From assembly GCF_000204055.1 (NCBI RefSeq), contig NW_006768772.1, positions 62,001-126,000 of the forward strand: 64,000 nucleotides of DNA. Reading direction: 5' to 3'. The notes beneath the pieces are model-generated. The model was given only the letters and a program-made list of their open reading frames with translations. It was not told the DNA's origin and made no database searches. Every line of letters begins with the position of its first letter. The stretch's first letter is position 1. Shown here in pieces: positions 10,488 through 23,233 of the stretch. The translations under genes were made by a program, and so were the position numbers. Origin of the DNA: Melampsora larici-populina 98AG31 (Eukaryota > Basidiomycota > Pucciniomycetes > Pucciniales > Melampsoraceae).

Positions 10488-12638
10488 TCGCTAGATGGTC
10501 GTCTGTCGATTTACCTTTCGCGGTGTTTTGGTGATCATTTCCTAAGAGTGCGAGTAAAATATATATATTCACATCAAGGCTATGAACTGCTTTAACGATT
10601 CTAGTTTGATTTTTTGGTTCAATTATCTATTTTAAAGTCTCCCTTTTTCGGGTTTCTCTATTGATCTCATACATTACGTCTTTATTATGTCTTTCTCCTT
10701 CTTTCTTTTCGTAATTTTGTTTTATTGATTCTTTATCCTTGATGGGCAGAACAGGTTGAAAACTGGTTTATGCTATATGTGAAATTGGTATGACATTAAG
10801 AATGGTTTATGTTGTGTTTTTTTGGGTAGTTGTACTTATTTATTTGGAATATGTTTGAATTGGTTTTTGGGGTCTTGAAAAAAAATCGTTGTTCATGCTG
10901 GTAGATCCACTGCTGAAGTCAAAGAACATTTTGAAAAATGTTTCCATTGCGCTGATAAGATCTTGTTGTGGATATGAATGTATGAAAAGGAAAAGAGAGC
11001 CATGCAGATCTTTTCCTCCTCTTGGAACTTCATTCTTACATCTCAGGTGTTGATACCGAACATCCTTGACTTCTCATCTTATGAACATGAAATAAGAATT
11101 AAAAAAGGTACATAACATACTAAGAAATGTCCCAATCCTGGATCGCGATCAGCATTTGCCTCAGAATTCATCATGGCTACGAAATACCAATTGTGATATT
11201 AACAATCAGTTGGCTTATGAATGCGTCTAGTGGTTTCTTTGTTACATCATTTGACATTCATACACTTGTGACTGTACAATGATATGACGTCAACGTGTGA
11301 CTTTGTTATATACAGCTCTTGTGTGCTGTTTACCACTTTTTCTCTTATCAAACTCTAACAATTTTCTTCGTACAATCTTCTTTACCTCAGACTGTTCTCA
11401 TCTCAGTTCGATCAAGTGATCAGCTTTCATTAAGCTGATTACCTGATGATTACAGGTAATCTCCACTTTAAGTTTATCTTGGTGTATAAATTGGAATGTT
11501 GAATTGAAACACCCCAAAAAACAATATGTCACAAAACCATTGGAATCAATTAAGAATATCCCTCAATGGCCTACAAAAGGAATTCGAAACCGTCAATAAT
11601 TGCTAAAGCTAACACCACTATTTTTCAACATCTAACTTATCTGCGTATCTCTTTCAAAATCATGACTCCATCATACTAATCGCTCTTCCGCATAATTTGA
11701 GCAACTTTCTGGTAAGCGTGACAGGCTCTATGTCAGATATCGATCATGCACTTCAGATTAACTTCAAAGCAAGCTTCTTTTGAATCTGGATAGGGATACG
11801 TCTTCAAGGGTATCCAAACGTAAAGTGTAAGGATTGCCAAGGCAATGTTTCGGTGGACTCCCAAGGTATGATCACACCCCACCATTTCATGGATTATGAT
11901 ACATTCTCATTGCAAAATGTATAAACACCTGATACTGAAGTATGGCAACGTAGGTCGAGCCCTCATGAGGTATACTGAAGAGGTCGACAAGCCAACCTTT
12001 TCGAAGGCTCAAGTTACGTAGTCCGGAAGACCAAATTCCCCGGTTGACTGTTTCGTGTCAGATCTGAATGATAGACTGAGGCGCAAGTGGGGCGTAGTAA
12101 GGTCCTCAAGGTTTTAGATCTATACGTAGAGGCCGAAATGAGATCATAAGAGAAGCAGTTGAAGTGATCAAGCGTTAAGTTGATCGATGTTGAACCGCAT
12201 GTTTGAATGATCGACTGCGAAGTGTTTGGAGGCGATGATGTTTGATGATGAAGAGCTCAGCCCGATCTGATGTCATTTTGATCGCAGCCGATCAGGATTG
12301 GGCAACTGAATGAGACAAGTTAAAGATTGGTGAGATCAAAGTTTGTCAAGACTGCTGTTTACAAAGTGTTTTGATGACTGTCTTTGGTGTAGTTAAGCTG
12401 CGAATTTAACAGTTAAGTTTCAGGTTAAGTGTTTAAATTGACCAGTTTAAGCTACCCTGATCTCTTATCCCGAACCGCTTCTTGACCGTTTGAGGCTTCA
12501 GTGTTTAATTTTTTTGATCGACCTTGCCCTTTGAACTTGATCAACTTCCTGGTTTATCCTTTGGTTGTTCAATCTTACCACCTTTTTCCTAATTACCTTC
12601 GTCTATTCCATCTCAATCTCTATCAATCCAATATCATC
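10488..12638. other. Intergenic region, no supported gene
   Basis: Contains the 3' flank of the CAP gene and the 5' flank of the Tra2-like gene. I found no frame with convincing coding character, no RNA gene and no clear transposon end. Confidence 0.5.
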
Positions 12639-13899
12639 ATGCCTGGTCCTGATTCTGATCGTCAACCAAGTCGGTAGGTTTTCCTTTCTTCCTGACTTCT
12701 TTTCTTCTGGTTACCCTTTGTCCACTTTGTCACCTTTATTCTTGTTTGTATCATCTTCTCTACTCAGCTCGCCAGGTGCATACGGTGGTAGTTCTCGTCG
12801 CTCAGTCTCTCCCTCCCGTCCTGGCGAGGAGTCAGTCAATCATCGCGATAGGCCTATCGTATCTGGCCCACCTGTCCGTCCTCGTCATGCCCCTCAAGAC
12901 GTTCAACCCACCAACGTTCTTGGAGTCTTCGGTCTTAGCATTCGTACACGAGAATCGGATCTGGAGGCAGAATTCAGTCGATACGGCAAAGTGGAAAAAG
13001 TCGTGATTGTCTATGATCAACGAGTTGAGTTCATTTTTCTTTTCATTTGCTCATCGTTCACGGTACTTCTTTTCTGACAATTTCTTTGAGTTTCAACAGA
13101 GTGATCGATCGCGTGGTTTTGGCTTTGTTACCATGCGTGATGTTCAAGATGCCTCAACGTGTATATCCGAGCTGAATGGGCTGGTGAGTTTTTGCGCATA
13201 GCAACACTTGATTGATTGATTCGCCTCGCTTTGCTCAACTCATACCACTTTTGATTCGCAAGGATTTGCACGGCCGCCCAATTCGAGTTGATTACTCAGT
13301 TACCACCAAACCTCATCAGCCTACTCCTGGTCAATATATGGGTACCAAGCGAGAAGAGGAAGAGCGTGCAGCCTATGATCGATTCGGTAGCAGTGGCGGA
13401 GGCTACGGTCATGGAGGCTACCAGAGTCGTGGATATGGTGGTGGTGGCTACCACAGTAGCTATGGTTATGGTGGTGGCTTTCGTCGGGATGATTGGCGCA
13501 GTCGCGGTGATGAAGGCTACGGATACGGACGCAGCCGAGATGATCCTGGTTATTCTCGCTACCGCGAGAGTGATAGACGAGGCTCTCCCCGTCGTTCAAG
13601 GTACGTCGAATCGCGCGGTTCTGGTCAACATTGTGGCCCCCTATCACAAGTCACTGAGATCTCGTGTTCCTATCCTCACTTTCTGCCTGAAATATAGACA
13701 CGATGAATCTCCGCCGCGCAGACGTCGCCGATCCGTCAGTCGATCGCGCTCCCCGGCTCCCCGCGGGTCAGCCAGGCGTGCATCTCTGCCTCGCGATTAT
13801 GATGACGTGAATGGTGAAGCTGCCATCACGAATGGAAATGGGTTGAGCGCCTCTGCGCCTCCCCCTCCCCCTCCACCGGCTGAAACTGCCCGGTGGTAA
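12639..13899 (+). CDS. Tra2-like RNA-binding protein (one RRM, Gly-rich hinge, RS tail)
   Basis: Exon model: 12639-12673, 12768-13023, 13100-13183, 13263-13600, 13698-13899, with phases consistent and 304 residues. A short Ser/Arg N-terminus (RRSVSPSRPG) leads into one RRM at about residues 60-137, with RNP2 LGVFGL and RNP1 RGFGFVTM, ending LHGRPIRVDYS. After it come a Gly/Tyr-rich hinge (GGYGHGGYQSRGYGGGG), then an RS tail (RRRRRSVSRSRSPAPRG) and a Pro run before ETARW. This order (RS, RRM, Gly-rich hinge, RS) is typical of transformer-2 family splicing regulators, which bind exonic enhancers in the nucleus. The RS parts are shorter than in animals. A generic SR/RRM protein is the alternative. 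Confidence 0.88.
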
Positions 13900-15034
13900 A
13901 TCATGCTCATCAGACGTAGGTAACTCGTCTGCTCGTTCTCACCAACATTGCTTCACGGCGTAATGAGTTCTATGCCTCTCATTTAACAGGTCGATGAGAT
14001 GATTCAGCTCTGTTTGGAAAGGTAATATCATCCCCATTGTACCTCTTCTAGGTAGTGTTGACTGTGTCTCTTGCTTTGTTGGTGGACATCTTGCTTTTTT
14101 CACAAGTCAAAAGCGAGAAAGCAATGGGGAAGCAACACGTCCCGTCTGCAACATACAACTTCATCCGCACCAAGATCAAAACATCCATCCAATCTCCCAT
14201 AGTACGAAAAACCTTAGTTTAGTCTTCCCAATTATTTTCATTTACGTTCTTTCGTAACTGTTACCCTTAGGCTCCGGTGATTCGGCTACTTGACCCATAA
14301 GAGACAGTCTTATTTTGAGTTTTTATCATTCTTTTTTTCTTGGGGCTTTTTTTGTTACAATCGGGCTGTCCTACTTCCCACTTTCTTTCAAGAGAGAAGG
14401 TCATTCGAGCAAAAAAAGAACAGAGAAAATCTCAATCTCACACTAGGAAATGCCTGAACATATGAAGAAATGAAGATAAACGCAAGTTTTCCACAAAAAA
14501 AAGAATGAATGAATGAATGAATGAATCTCTTTATTTTCGATGAGAATGAAAGTCCCCAATAACTGCCTCTTGCATTCAACTAGGTTCAACCCCCCTACAA
14601 TGAAAAGGTGAAGATGAAAGAACAAGCGAAACTCTCTAGAAGTCTAACGTTCGAGTCAAGTTGATTTAGGTTGATTTTTCCCCTCTCTTTTTTCATTTTT
14701 TGTTACATTTTTTTCCCTATCACTCCTTATTTATTCATATTCCATTAATTATTATTAATTGAGGCTCTTCTCCTATGACTTAGATGGGTTCATGTGAAAT
14801 GCTGAATCTTTGGAATTGTTGTTTGCTTACCTTGTTTTGATTGAAAAAAGTACTAGAAAGTGAAGGTCTCATAATGTGATTCTTAACTTGATGACATACC
14901 TCAGTATCTTTGATACACTTGAGAATTTGCTTAGGTATACAAAGAAGGAGATATCCTTGGATGGGAAGAAAAAAGAAAGTTAAGAAAGTTGAAGTTGAAG
15001 TTGAAATAAACCTCAATGAACAGTTTAGCCAGCC
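13900..15034. other. 3' flank of the Tra2-like gene and intergenic sequence
   Basis: T-rich and AT-rich sequence with a microsatellite at 14503-14526. No coding frame is supported. The hAT element inserts at its right edge. Confidence 0.5.
14503..14526. repeat. (GAAT)6 microsatellite
   Basis: Six perfect GAAT units. Confidence 0.95.
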
Positions 15035-15252
15035 ATGCTATGCAGGGATGCAGCACTGAGTATGAGTATACCCAACTCATACTCACGAAGCACGGGTATG
15101 GGCCCCGCAGAGGAGTACATGTACTCCTCTGCCGGCCTGTATTAGTTACACTCCATTCTGGAGAGCTCACTTGTATGTGTAAGTTGATTACACATACTCA
15201 ATGTTTGTGGCGTATCCGGCCCAAACACTCACTAACCCTCTTTCACCGCGAT

Positions 15253-15299
15253 CCTTGTTTGGATGAGTATATACTCACCATATACTCATCCAAACAAGG
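15253..15299. repeat. Perfect hairpin in the hAT left subterminal region
   Basis: Arms CCTTGTTTGGATGAG... at 15253-15271 and their exact complement at 15281-15299 (19 bp each) around a 9-nt loop. A further palindrome with AGAGGAGTACA/TGTACTCCTCT lies at about 15108-15129. Confidence 0.85.
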
Positions 15300-15999
15300 C
15301 CTCCATCGGAATCGGAATCACAAACCTCAAATATCAATATCTTAATCAAAGCCTCCACCGGATCCACAAACATCAATATCTTGCTTATCCACGATTGATA
15401 TCGACCCAGGGCAACAAGTTTCCCACCCACACCGCCTCTGAAGATACCGCCACCTGGTCGAATTTCACAAACAACCCATCCTAGTCCACCCTGCTTCCTA
15501 CCACCCTCCCCCTCGTCCACCCCAATTCCTACCATCCTCCTTCCCAATTCAGCTACCAGGCCCATCTCATCGTTCACGCCATAACCTGTTTCAACTTGTT
15601 CCCACATGTACTCACTCTAGATGAGTGGCTTGGCCTTGTAGACTTCGATTATCAACAATTCATTTATCTTTCCATTGTATACGGAATCATTGTGGCAGAG
15701 ATTTCATTAGAACCCGGTGGGCAGATCAAGATATTGTGGCCGGCGTTGGCTTGGGTTAATGGTCATGTTGGGGCCCTTGGATTGTTGAATTGGTTTGAAG
15801 ACCAAAGGTCAGTCCTTCCGGCTGCCTTCTTTTAATCATTTGTCTTTCTCGTCTCTTACCTACATGACCTCCCCTTTTCCTTCTTGCTGCCCTCGTTCTG
15901 AGACCTTTTTGTTTGCTCCCTTCGATTTCTCCTTCATTTGATCGCGTCTATAATCCATCGCACTTTGATCCCAATAGACCAGCCGAATACCTCGCCAGC
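15300..15999. other. hAT 5' region, no supported gene
   Basis: Sequence between the hairpin and the presumed transposase start. Pro/Ser-rich frames are open by chance on both strands. I see no domain. Confidence 0.4.
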
Positions 16000-18684
16000 A
16001 TGCCTCAAAATCTCCACAAGTCCCCTCCCCCTTCGAAAGGCTCACCCTACGCCAGACGTGGGACCCCAGCTTCTTCTCAATCACGATTGATTTCAGCGTC
16101 TCGTATTACTCCGGTGTCATCCTGTGTTAGCTTAGCTCCTCGGATTTCCACGGCTTCCTCCACTCGTGCGGATGCCACCCCTCCATCTCGTCCTTGGTCT
16201 GTCGTGGTGCAAGACACTACCGAACACGACGGAGAGGACAACACAATTCGATCCCATCAACACCAATCCGACGTGTACCTTTATTTTGACGTGAGTTTCC
16301 AAGCCCTACAGTTACAATATCTACAGTGTTCTCCTCGGCCCAAGCTGATCTCAGATTTCGTGTCAATTTAGGACCCGCTGGCCTCGAACGACGAGACCAA
16401 AGACAAAGGTCCCCGAGCGTACCCATGTCTTCATTGCCCGTAAGTTGATTGTGTTCAACTGTCTAGCATATTACCAAGCTCATGAAACGAACCAATTCAC
16501 AGTGTGGTCCTTTCGATCACCGGGCGTCCCAACTCCAACTTGCACAAGCATTGACAAAAGTGCCCGGGTCTTGCTCTGGCATGGTACAACCATGACCCAG
16601 GAAGCATCAAACCCAAAAGCGACCCCATCGTGGCCGCGGACCGCAAGAAAGAGCTGCGCACGCTTCTTGTCGGAGCGGTTATCAGCAAGAACTTGCCCTT
16701 CTTGATATTCGAAGGGGTTCTCATGCAGAAAGCTCTGCGGGCAATAGCACCATCTTTTTATTGGCCTGCGAGGATGGCGGTGAAGTCAGACTCCGAAGCG
16801 CTCTTCATCGACTTGGAACGCAAGCTTCTTGACAAGGTCGTGTCGGTCTCTGGTTCAATCTCAACCGCGACGGACTGTTGGACGAGCGCCGACTTCAGCC
16901 ATACGTACATGGCCATAAACGGTTTTTTTTTTCAATTCCGAAGGCAAGTTCTGTCGGCAATTGTTAGCATTCAAGGCAAGTCTCTTTTGTTCATATTCTC
17001 AAGGTCCAACATTATCTAACCTTTGTGATTATTTTCATTTCACCAGAAACTTGAAGGAAAGCACACTGGTGAAAACCTTGCCAAGGTTTACTGGAAAGCG
17101 CTGGAACACGTAGGGGCCCTTCGCAGTCATTACTCAATCACCGGGGACAATGCATCATCCAATTGTTCGATGGCGAAGGTTTTGGGTGATTGTTACGCGA
17201 CCCTCGGCATCCACTGACCATTTGAGTCGAGGTTCCACGGCTGCATGTGCCACGTCATCAACTTGGTGGCCAAAGACTTTTTGGACGGCATGGGCCAGCT
17301 CACCGACGAAGACATCGCCACATTTGAAACTTCAGGAATGGCCAAAACCCTTGCATCATTTGAGCCAGATGAACTCCCTTGCACAGGTGATTACAGTGTA
17401 CCGGTCCCTGATTCATTGCCTCAACATACTCCTCAACAATGCAATTCAACATCTCAGGCCTCACTTGAAGTCCACAGGCCGACTCAAACTCAAGACGACA
17501 ACGTGGACTTGTCTCAAATCACTTATGAAGACATTCTTGGCCCAGATGAAACTCAACTCGCCAACAGCAAGACGACCGCTCTTACCGCACGCAAGAAGAA
17601 GTCAACAATTGTGACTCGTATCCGCGCATTGGACACCCACATCCGAAAAAGCCCTCAAGAACTCGAGGCGAGCTTCCATTAATCAAGGAAAATAAATCCA
17701 TTTGATTATTTTTCAATCATGCTGACTTATTTTTTGAATTGCATTTTGGTTGCACCAGGTGCAACGAACTCTCAACCTCAGGAACTCCCTTGAACTGTAC
17801 ACCGCTGATTCCAAACGTGCTCACCTTGCCATCTCCAAGTTGGACTGGGCAACTATTGAATATATGCAGCCCGTCCTCGAAATGTTTGAGACGGAGACCC
17901 AGATATTTCAATCAAACAACGCGACTAAGCATTTAGTCTTGCCTGTGCTATGGACCCTTCAAACAGTATTGAAGAAACACCAGCAGGTGCCTGGGGCCTG
18001 GGGTCGAGCTTGCAAACGCGCTGAGGACAAGCTCATCAAATATCTCGACCGTGAGGAGGCCAACCACCAGACCCTTGTTTGCACCATTCTTGACCCTGTC
18101 CAGAGAGACACCATATTTCGAAATCATGTCGACATGGAAGTGCATGCAAAACGCTCCCTCCAAGATGAATACGAGCTTTGGAAGCCCAGCCCCACCAAAA
18201 GCGACAGCAATTCACCTCCTCCATTTCCTGTGGGTCCCAAACGAAAAACCCACAAGAAACTGGAAGAAATTTATTCTCTCTTGGGTACCTCATCGATTCA
18301 TCATTCGAGCAATTCCATTCAAGAAAACGACAAAGTCACTTGGTACCTGCAACGATTGGATCCTGTACTCCCCAATGAAAGTATTGGGGAGTTTTGGGTA
18401 GTAAGTTGATTCCAGAATTGATGTGGCCAATAGAAGCTGACCAAATCCCTGTTCACCAGCGCATGTCCCAACCAAGTGGATTACCAGTCTTAGCCCAGAT
18501 AGCTCTTCAACATCTCACGATTGCGGCAGCTGGGGCCTTGGTCGAGAGAGTGTTCTTTATCTCTGGGAACATTGCCGTTCCGTCCCGAGGTCGACTTGAC
18601 CCTGAAACCATTTGCCACCTGGTTCTTGTCCGACACTGGCTTACCAATTGGGACGCTACTTTGAACGTGGAGGATGTTGCTTAA
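16000..18684 (+). pseudogene. hAT transposase, inactivated
   Basis: The likely start is ATG 16000, with a Ser/Pro-rich N-terminus, an intron ending at 16370, then AYPCLHC, a possible BED-type zinc finger remnant. The catalytic core has VSGSISTATDCWTS, GDNASSNCSMAK and HGCMCHVINLVAKDF. After an intron (about 18402-18459) the C-terminal dimerisation segment is LAQIALQHLTIAAAGALVER, then RGRLDPETICHLVLVRHWL. Defects: a frame break near 16540, an in-frame TGA at 17215-17217, and loss or frame break of the segment before NLRNSLELYTAD (about 17680-17760), where hAT proteins normally carry R-WNSTY. It cannot make a full transposase as it stands. Confidence 0.88.
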
Positions 18685-19190
18685 TCAACATCATTATGTT
18701 CATTTGATCTGAGCTGTTGTGTACCCAGAACGTGTCCCCACCTGTTTTCATTTGATTTTGCTTGCTATGAAAGGTTGTTATCTATCTGAATACATATCTA
18801 TATCCCCACTCTTATACAACTGAAGTACTGAAATACATGCTTCTTTGTCCATCACCTGCCCGTTCACCCATTACACCGCTAATCAGCTGTTTCCACTACA
18901 CCGTTCCGACCGAGGGTACTCATTACTCATGAGTGCACTTGGTCTGTGGAAGAATGAGTGTACTCATGATGAGTAGACTGTACAGTGAGTCTACTCATTG
19001 GTGAGTCCTGTACCATGCCTAGTACTTACATACGGGGCCATGCTGAGTATGAAACTCATGCAAGACTCTTAATCGATCAAAATTGGAGTCTGGCACTCTG
19101 TCTGTAACTCACAGGTTTTGGTACTCAAAAGGAGTACCGACTTTGGAACACTGGGGACTGAGTCAGAGTAGACTCAGTGCTGCATCCCTG
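18685..19190. promoter_or_regulatory. hAT right subterminal region with clustered ACTCAT/ATGAGT motifs
   Basis: Between 18915 and 19100 there are many copies of ACTCAT or ATGAGT in both orientations, mirroring the left end. In hAT elements such clusters are known transposase-binding sites; the function here is inferred. Confidence 0.45.
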
Positions 19191-19198
19191 ATGCTATG

Positions 19199-19901
19199 TA
19201 CCTGAAGTGTAAATGACTTGCTGGAACAATCTGATTGCCAAGAGAAATCAAGATTTCAAAGATGGACACTCTAGATATTGGCTGAGAAATAAACAAAGGT
19301 ATAGTAAGAGAAGAAAGCTTCAGGTGTGTGATCAGGTGTACTCTTTGATCAAAGACCATTCTTGCCCAAAGTGTCTTTTACCTCTATCTATAATGTTTAT
19401 ACCATTAAAGAGTCAAAAATACATTGAAAATTTCTTGTGTAGAATTCAAGTTTTTGAGGATTCAAGAAATTGAACTTTAGATTGTACTCAATTAGATGAC
19501 CACTGATTCTCTTCTTATCTTTTACAGCACAATTGGTGAAGATAGAAAGTCTCTCCTTTTGATAATGATCATGCATGGTTTAGGTTTTATTATGCAATTG
19601 AACATTTAAAATATTTCTAATTGGTTATACATACATAGAAAAAGAAATAGGAATGAATAGAAAAGAGGAATACAGTAATAGCTTATAAAGGCTACTATGT
19701 ACTACACCCTCCCTTCCAAACAAAATTTTGTTTTCCAGCTGAAGAATAGAAACTTCAATACCAATCTTTCAAAGAGGTAACTAGCTGATGTGTAGAAGCA
19801 GATGAGGGAGATTTATCTTTCTATATCTTCTCGAGGTTATTTGTATTTTTTCTCTGACCCCTAACCATTGCTCTCTTGATGGTTCACATTTGAGACCCAA
19901 C
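19199..19901. other. Intergenic AT-rich sequence, no gene seen
   Basis: Right flank of the hAT insertion. No open frame with coding character and no element ends were found. Confidence 0.5.
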
Positions 19902-20236
19902 ATAGGCTAGGTACCTAAAACTGCTACTGAGGCACCTCAGTGACTTCTGTTTTGAGTATCTAGGATGCACCGCCAACATATTTACCTTGGATTGGAAAAT
20001 CCGAGGTATTATCGGATTACCAACCTCCGACAGAAGCTGTCCGAGGTTTTGATCCGAGGCAACTCCCAGCGCAGAAGATTACCTCGGACAAAAACCTCGG
20101 ACAGACCTTGTCCAAGGTTTTACCTCCGATGATGCCTCGGATTCCGCAACCCGAGGCATCTATGTTGGCAGTGATGCTAGATAATCTAACTTAGGGCCTT
20201 AGGTACTCAGCCAGATGACTCAGGTACCTAGTCTAT
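19902..20236. repeat. Foldback MITE-like element rich in CCTCGGA/TCCGAGG
   Basis: Outer arms ATAGGCTAGGTACCT and AGGTACCTAGTCTAT, then inner arms CGCCAACATA and TATGTTGGCAG, make one long imperfect palindrome. The centre carries many copies of CCGAGG or CCTCGG within about 180 bp. No target duplication is clear. Confidence 0.6.
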
Positions 20237-21710
20237 GGTGTTACTAATCCATCTGGTAGTTGTTTGTTTGTTGAAAAAAGTCTCAACAATTAGGAACAGC
20301 CCCAAACCTGGTGGTGAGAGGTGGCACACAGTAGCCTTTAGCTAATGTGGGTGTTTGGTGTGTTAGAGAAATTTCAATGGTTGATTCCTGGATTTTGATG
20401 ATCAGAATTTCATCTATGCACGTCCCTGCACCTTTCTAGGATGCATAGTCACAGGGTTAAATTGGTACCAAGACTTGGTTCCACACTCCTTTTGCCATAG
20501 ACTTCATGTCAAGCTAATCCTAACAAATATCTTTAAATTGCCCTGATCAACTTTTTTTCTTTTGAGTAAGATTATTTATTTTTGGCTGTCCATGTCCTCA
20601 TGAGTTGATAGGTTGCATCAGAATAGCTCACAGTAATGTGAAAAATTCTGGCCTATAGGATTTTCCCAGGTGCTGCTTCAGGAACTGAGTGATTAGGTAA
20701 ACTACTTGGAGGTGATTTTACATGGTATATCATTGTACAAATTCATCTAAGTTGTACTTGTGAGGTCCTGGACATACAGGTACCTCTTGCCTCCTTGTGC
20801 CAGTAAGATACTCACACAATATCTTAAAATTCAGGCATGAGACTGGCCCAAAAATTTTCCCACAAACTCTCATTCCCCTTACTTGCAATACCTGCATATC
20901 AACTTGTGATGAGTTGATAACAGAAAGATGTGCAGGCCATCCATACTCCACCACTATGCATACCTCAAAGGTCCAAGTGGTTCTAAACCTGTGAGAAAAT
21001 AAGCATGTGGGGCCAACCTTGAGGCCATGCAAGTCTATATATATTTTCAATGCATTTCTTAAAGTGGCGCTTGAGCCAAAGGCTATCAGGCACTGTGACT
21101 ATGTGTGCTCCACTCTGGTACAAAGCTCTGTGGGGAAAATCACATGTGCTGGATGTTTGAAGTATTACAAGTGTTATCTGGGTATAAATGGTGATGCTAA
21201 AGGATGGGTTACAAATATTAAATAGGGTGATAAAGAATGTTCCTAGGGGTGTCTTCTTTTTTTTGCCAAGAAGTTACTTGAGAGATGTAGTTGATTTTTG
21301 TGGACCAGGTTTATAAAGAATTGATTGTATAATGACCAATTCAAGATTGTACAGTAATCAATGTAAATGAGGATATGTTCTTTGCTTGAGAAAACAAAAA
21401 ACAATCTGTAATCTGACAGAAAAAGGTCTGGGATTATCAAATCTTAAAATCAAGATGTAAGTCTTGATATTAATCTCAAGCTTCAAACATCATATACATA
21501 GCTGTTCCAAATTGTATCCTTTCTTTCACAAGATTCTCAACATTCACAATATCACAATAAAAAACTCCCAAGAGGATCAATGTGATGAGGACTTCATATG
21601 ACAATGACCTCTTTGATTTCAGTTGGCATAATCAAAGTGTACATCAGCTCAGGTACTCTGCCAAATGACACTTGCCTTGTAAAGATCAATGTACTTTGAA
21701 CGTCCATTAC
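20237..21710. other. Intergenic repeat-like sequence, no gene seen
   Basis: AT-rich sequence without a supported gene. A 106-codon minus-strand frame at 20730-21050 has no recognisable domain and its composition looks like chance. Confidence 0.4.
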
Positions 21711-22298
21711 TGTTGAAGTAAAGCTTACGTTATAGATGTCACAGATATGAAACTTTACTTAAGATTATTTCATTACATTTATGTTTTCATGTTTCACGTT
21801 CATGTCATGTGTTTTATTCATACGGTGTGTACTCATTTCAAACCTAACTAGTTCAAACTGTATTTCATTTAATACCTGGAAGAGCAGCGAGTAAGATTCT
21901 CTCCTCATCCAAGTTATTCTCAATTATTCTTGGATGAAGGTGAGTTATCACTCGTGGGATTGGTGTTCTTAGATTCAAGGTTCACGTTCTGAATCGTAAC
22001 CATCCCTGCTCTGACAGGTAAGTCATTCAATCAATGTTGTTGTTTTTCATAACTTTCTATTTAGAGTTTTATCAATTGTTGTTGTTAAAGAAATCAAAAC
22101 TGATCCAAGTTATTCTCAATTATTCTTGGATGAAGGTGAGTTATCACTCGTGGGATTGGTGTTCTTAGATTCAAGGTTCACGTTCTGAATCGTAACCATC
22201 CCTGCTCTGACAGGTGAGTTATCACTCGTGGGATTGGTGTTCTTAGATTCAAGGTTCACGTTCTGAATCGTAACCATCCCTGCTCTGACAGATTGACA
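21711..22298 (+). repeat. Solo LTR with internal duplications
   Basis: Starts TGTTGAAGTAAA and ends CTGACAGATTGACA (TG...CA), and aligns along its length with 57616-57934. TTAC flanks it at 21707-21710 and 22300-22303. It is longer than its partner because a segment ending in CTCTGACAG is present three times (about 21908-22018, 22104-22213 and 22214-22290). No retroelement coding sequence is attached. Confidence 0.65.
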
Positions 22299-22300
22299 GT

Positions 22301-22430
22301 TACATTCTCCAATACCCTCATTTTGACTCAAAACCCTTTTTACATCCTCCAATACCCTCATTCTGACTCAAAACCCTTGTTACGTCCTCCAATACCCCCC
22401 TTTTGACTCCAAACCACTTTTTACATCCCA
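22301..22430. repeat. Minisatellite, about three 39-40-bp units
   Basis: The unit TACATCCTCCAATACCCTCA continues with TTTTGACTCAAAACC and repeats three times with few differences, beginning immediately after the LTR end. Confidence 0.85.
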
Positions 22431-23183
22431 AGTGTCCTCTCTATCAATCAAAATAGTTGAGAAGTTTGAACAAACTTGCACCTGCACACGTGTAGGTGTC
22501 ATCCAACACCTCAATATACATGTAGCTGCTGAAAATTTACACTTACATTCCTTTTTTTGAGATGTATGTGAGGAGTGCGCATCTGTTGGGCTTACTCTAC
22601 CCTGATTATGGAGTAGGGAAGGGAAAGTGTGGTCTCCATGTGGTACACCCAAGTGAAGTCTACAGCTAGTTGACCTCTAAGAAGAAAAGAGAAGAGAAGA
22701 CTAAGGGCAACCAAGAGCTAGTGTGCTCTAGCCTTGTGAGACTGCAAGGGGCAGGCTTTACACTTTGGTAAACCAAAGATCCTGAAGGCTACTTTAGACT
22801 CCTTAAAAAAGGAGGAAGCTTTGCTACGCTAATTTAAGGTCTATTTCTAGAGACAATGAACAAAGTAGAGAAAGGAAAACTGACGCAAAGCAATCTGAAG
22901 CTTTGCCTACTTCTGCTGTATATGTCTTGCTGATATGGCAGGTCATATTCCCCGTCTGTCCTTTTTCAAGAATAGTAGGTTGGCCGGCCTCCTCAGATAC
23001 AAAGGATCACACTGATACTCGGCCATCTGTGTTTGCTTGACCAGAGATGAAGAACTGGGAAAGAACTATGAGTACTAAGAAATTATTTATGCTTTGTGAT
23101 AAAGAATGGATAATTGAGCATAGACTTGGAAGGGGTGATATTTGGCTGGGAGGTACACAAGCTGGTAAGAGGGCACTTGCAAG
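22431..23183. other. Intergenic, no gene seen
   Basis: No supported coding frame or element termini. The right edge is the target duplication of the 23192-25614 element. Confidence 0.45.
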
Positions 23184-23233
23184 GGTATTTCTAAACTCAT
23201 CAGAGTCCCACGCTCGAGTACTCGCGAGAGGTC

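Larger units (their letters stand above)
15043..19190 (+). mobile_element. hAT DNA transposon, decayed, with exact 8-bp TSD
   Basis: The 4,148-bp element begins CAGGGATGCAGCACTGAGT and ends ACTCAGTGCTGCATCCCTG. It is flanked by ATGCTATG on both sides (15035-15042 and 19191-19198), the 8-bp duplication diagnostic of hAT. It carries one broken hAT transposase on the plus strand. Both subterminal regions are dense in ATGAGTA/TACTCAT motifs. Confidence 0.95.

Noticed and set aside
13288..13899. A 203-codon plus-strand frame in the Tra2-like gene
   Set aside because: It runs in the wrong frame through the Gly-rich exon and coincides with the real frame only in the last exon.
15275..15607. A 110-codon Gly-rich minus-strand frame inside the hAT element
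   Set aside because: It lies in low-complexity C-rich sequence and overlaps a plus-strand frame of similar quality; hAT elements need no gene there.
22104..22430. Possible CRISPR-like array from closely spaced repeats
   Set aside because: The repeats are contiguous tandem units in and beside an LTR in a eukaryotic genome, with no unique spacers and no cas genes.
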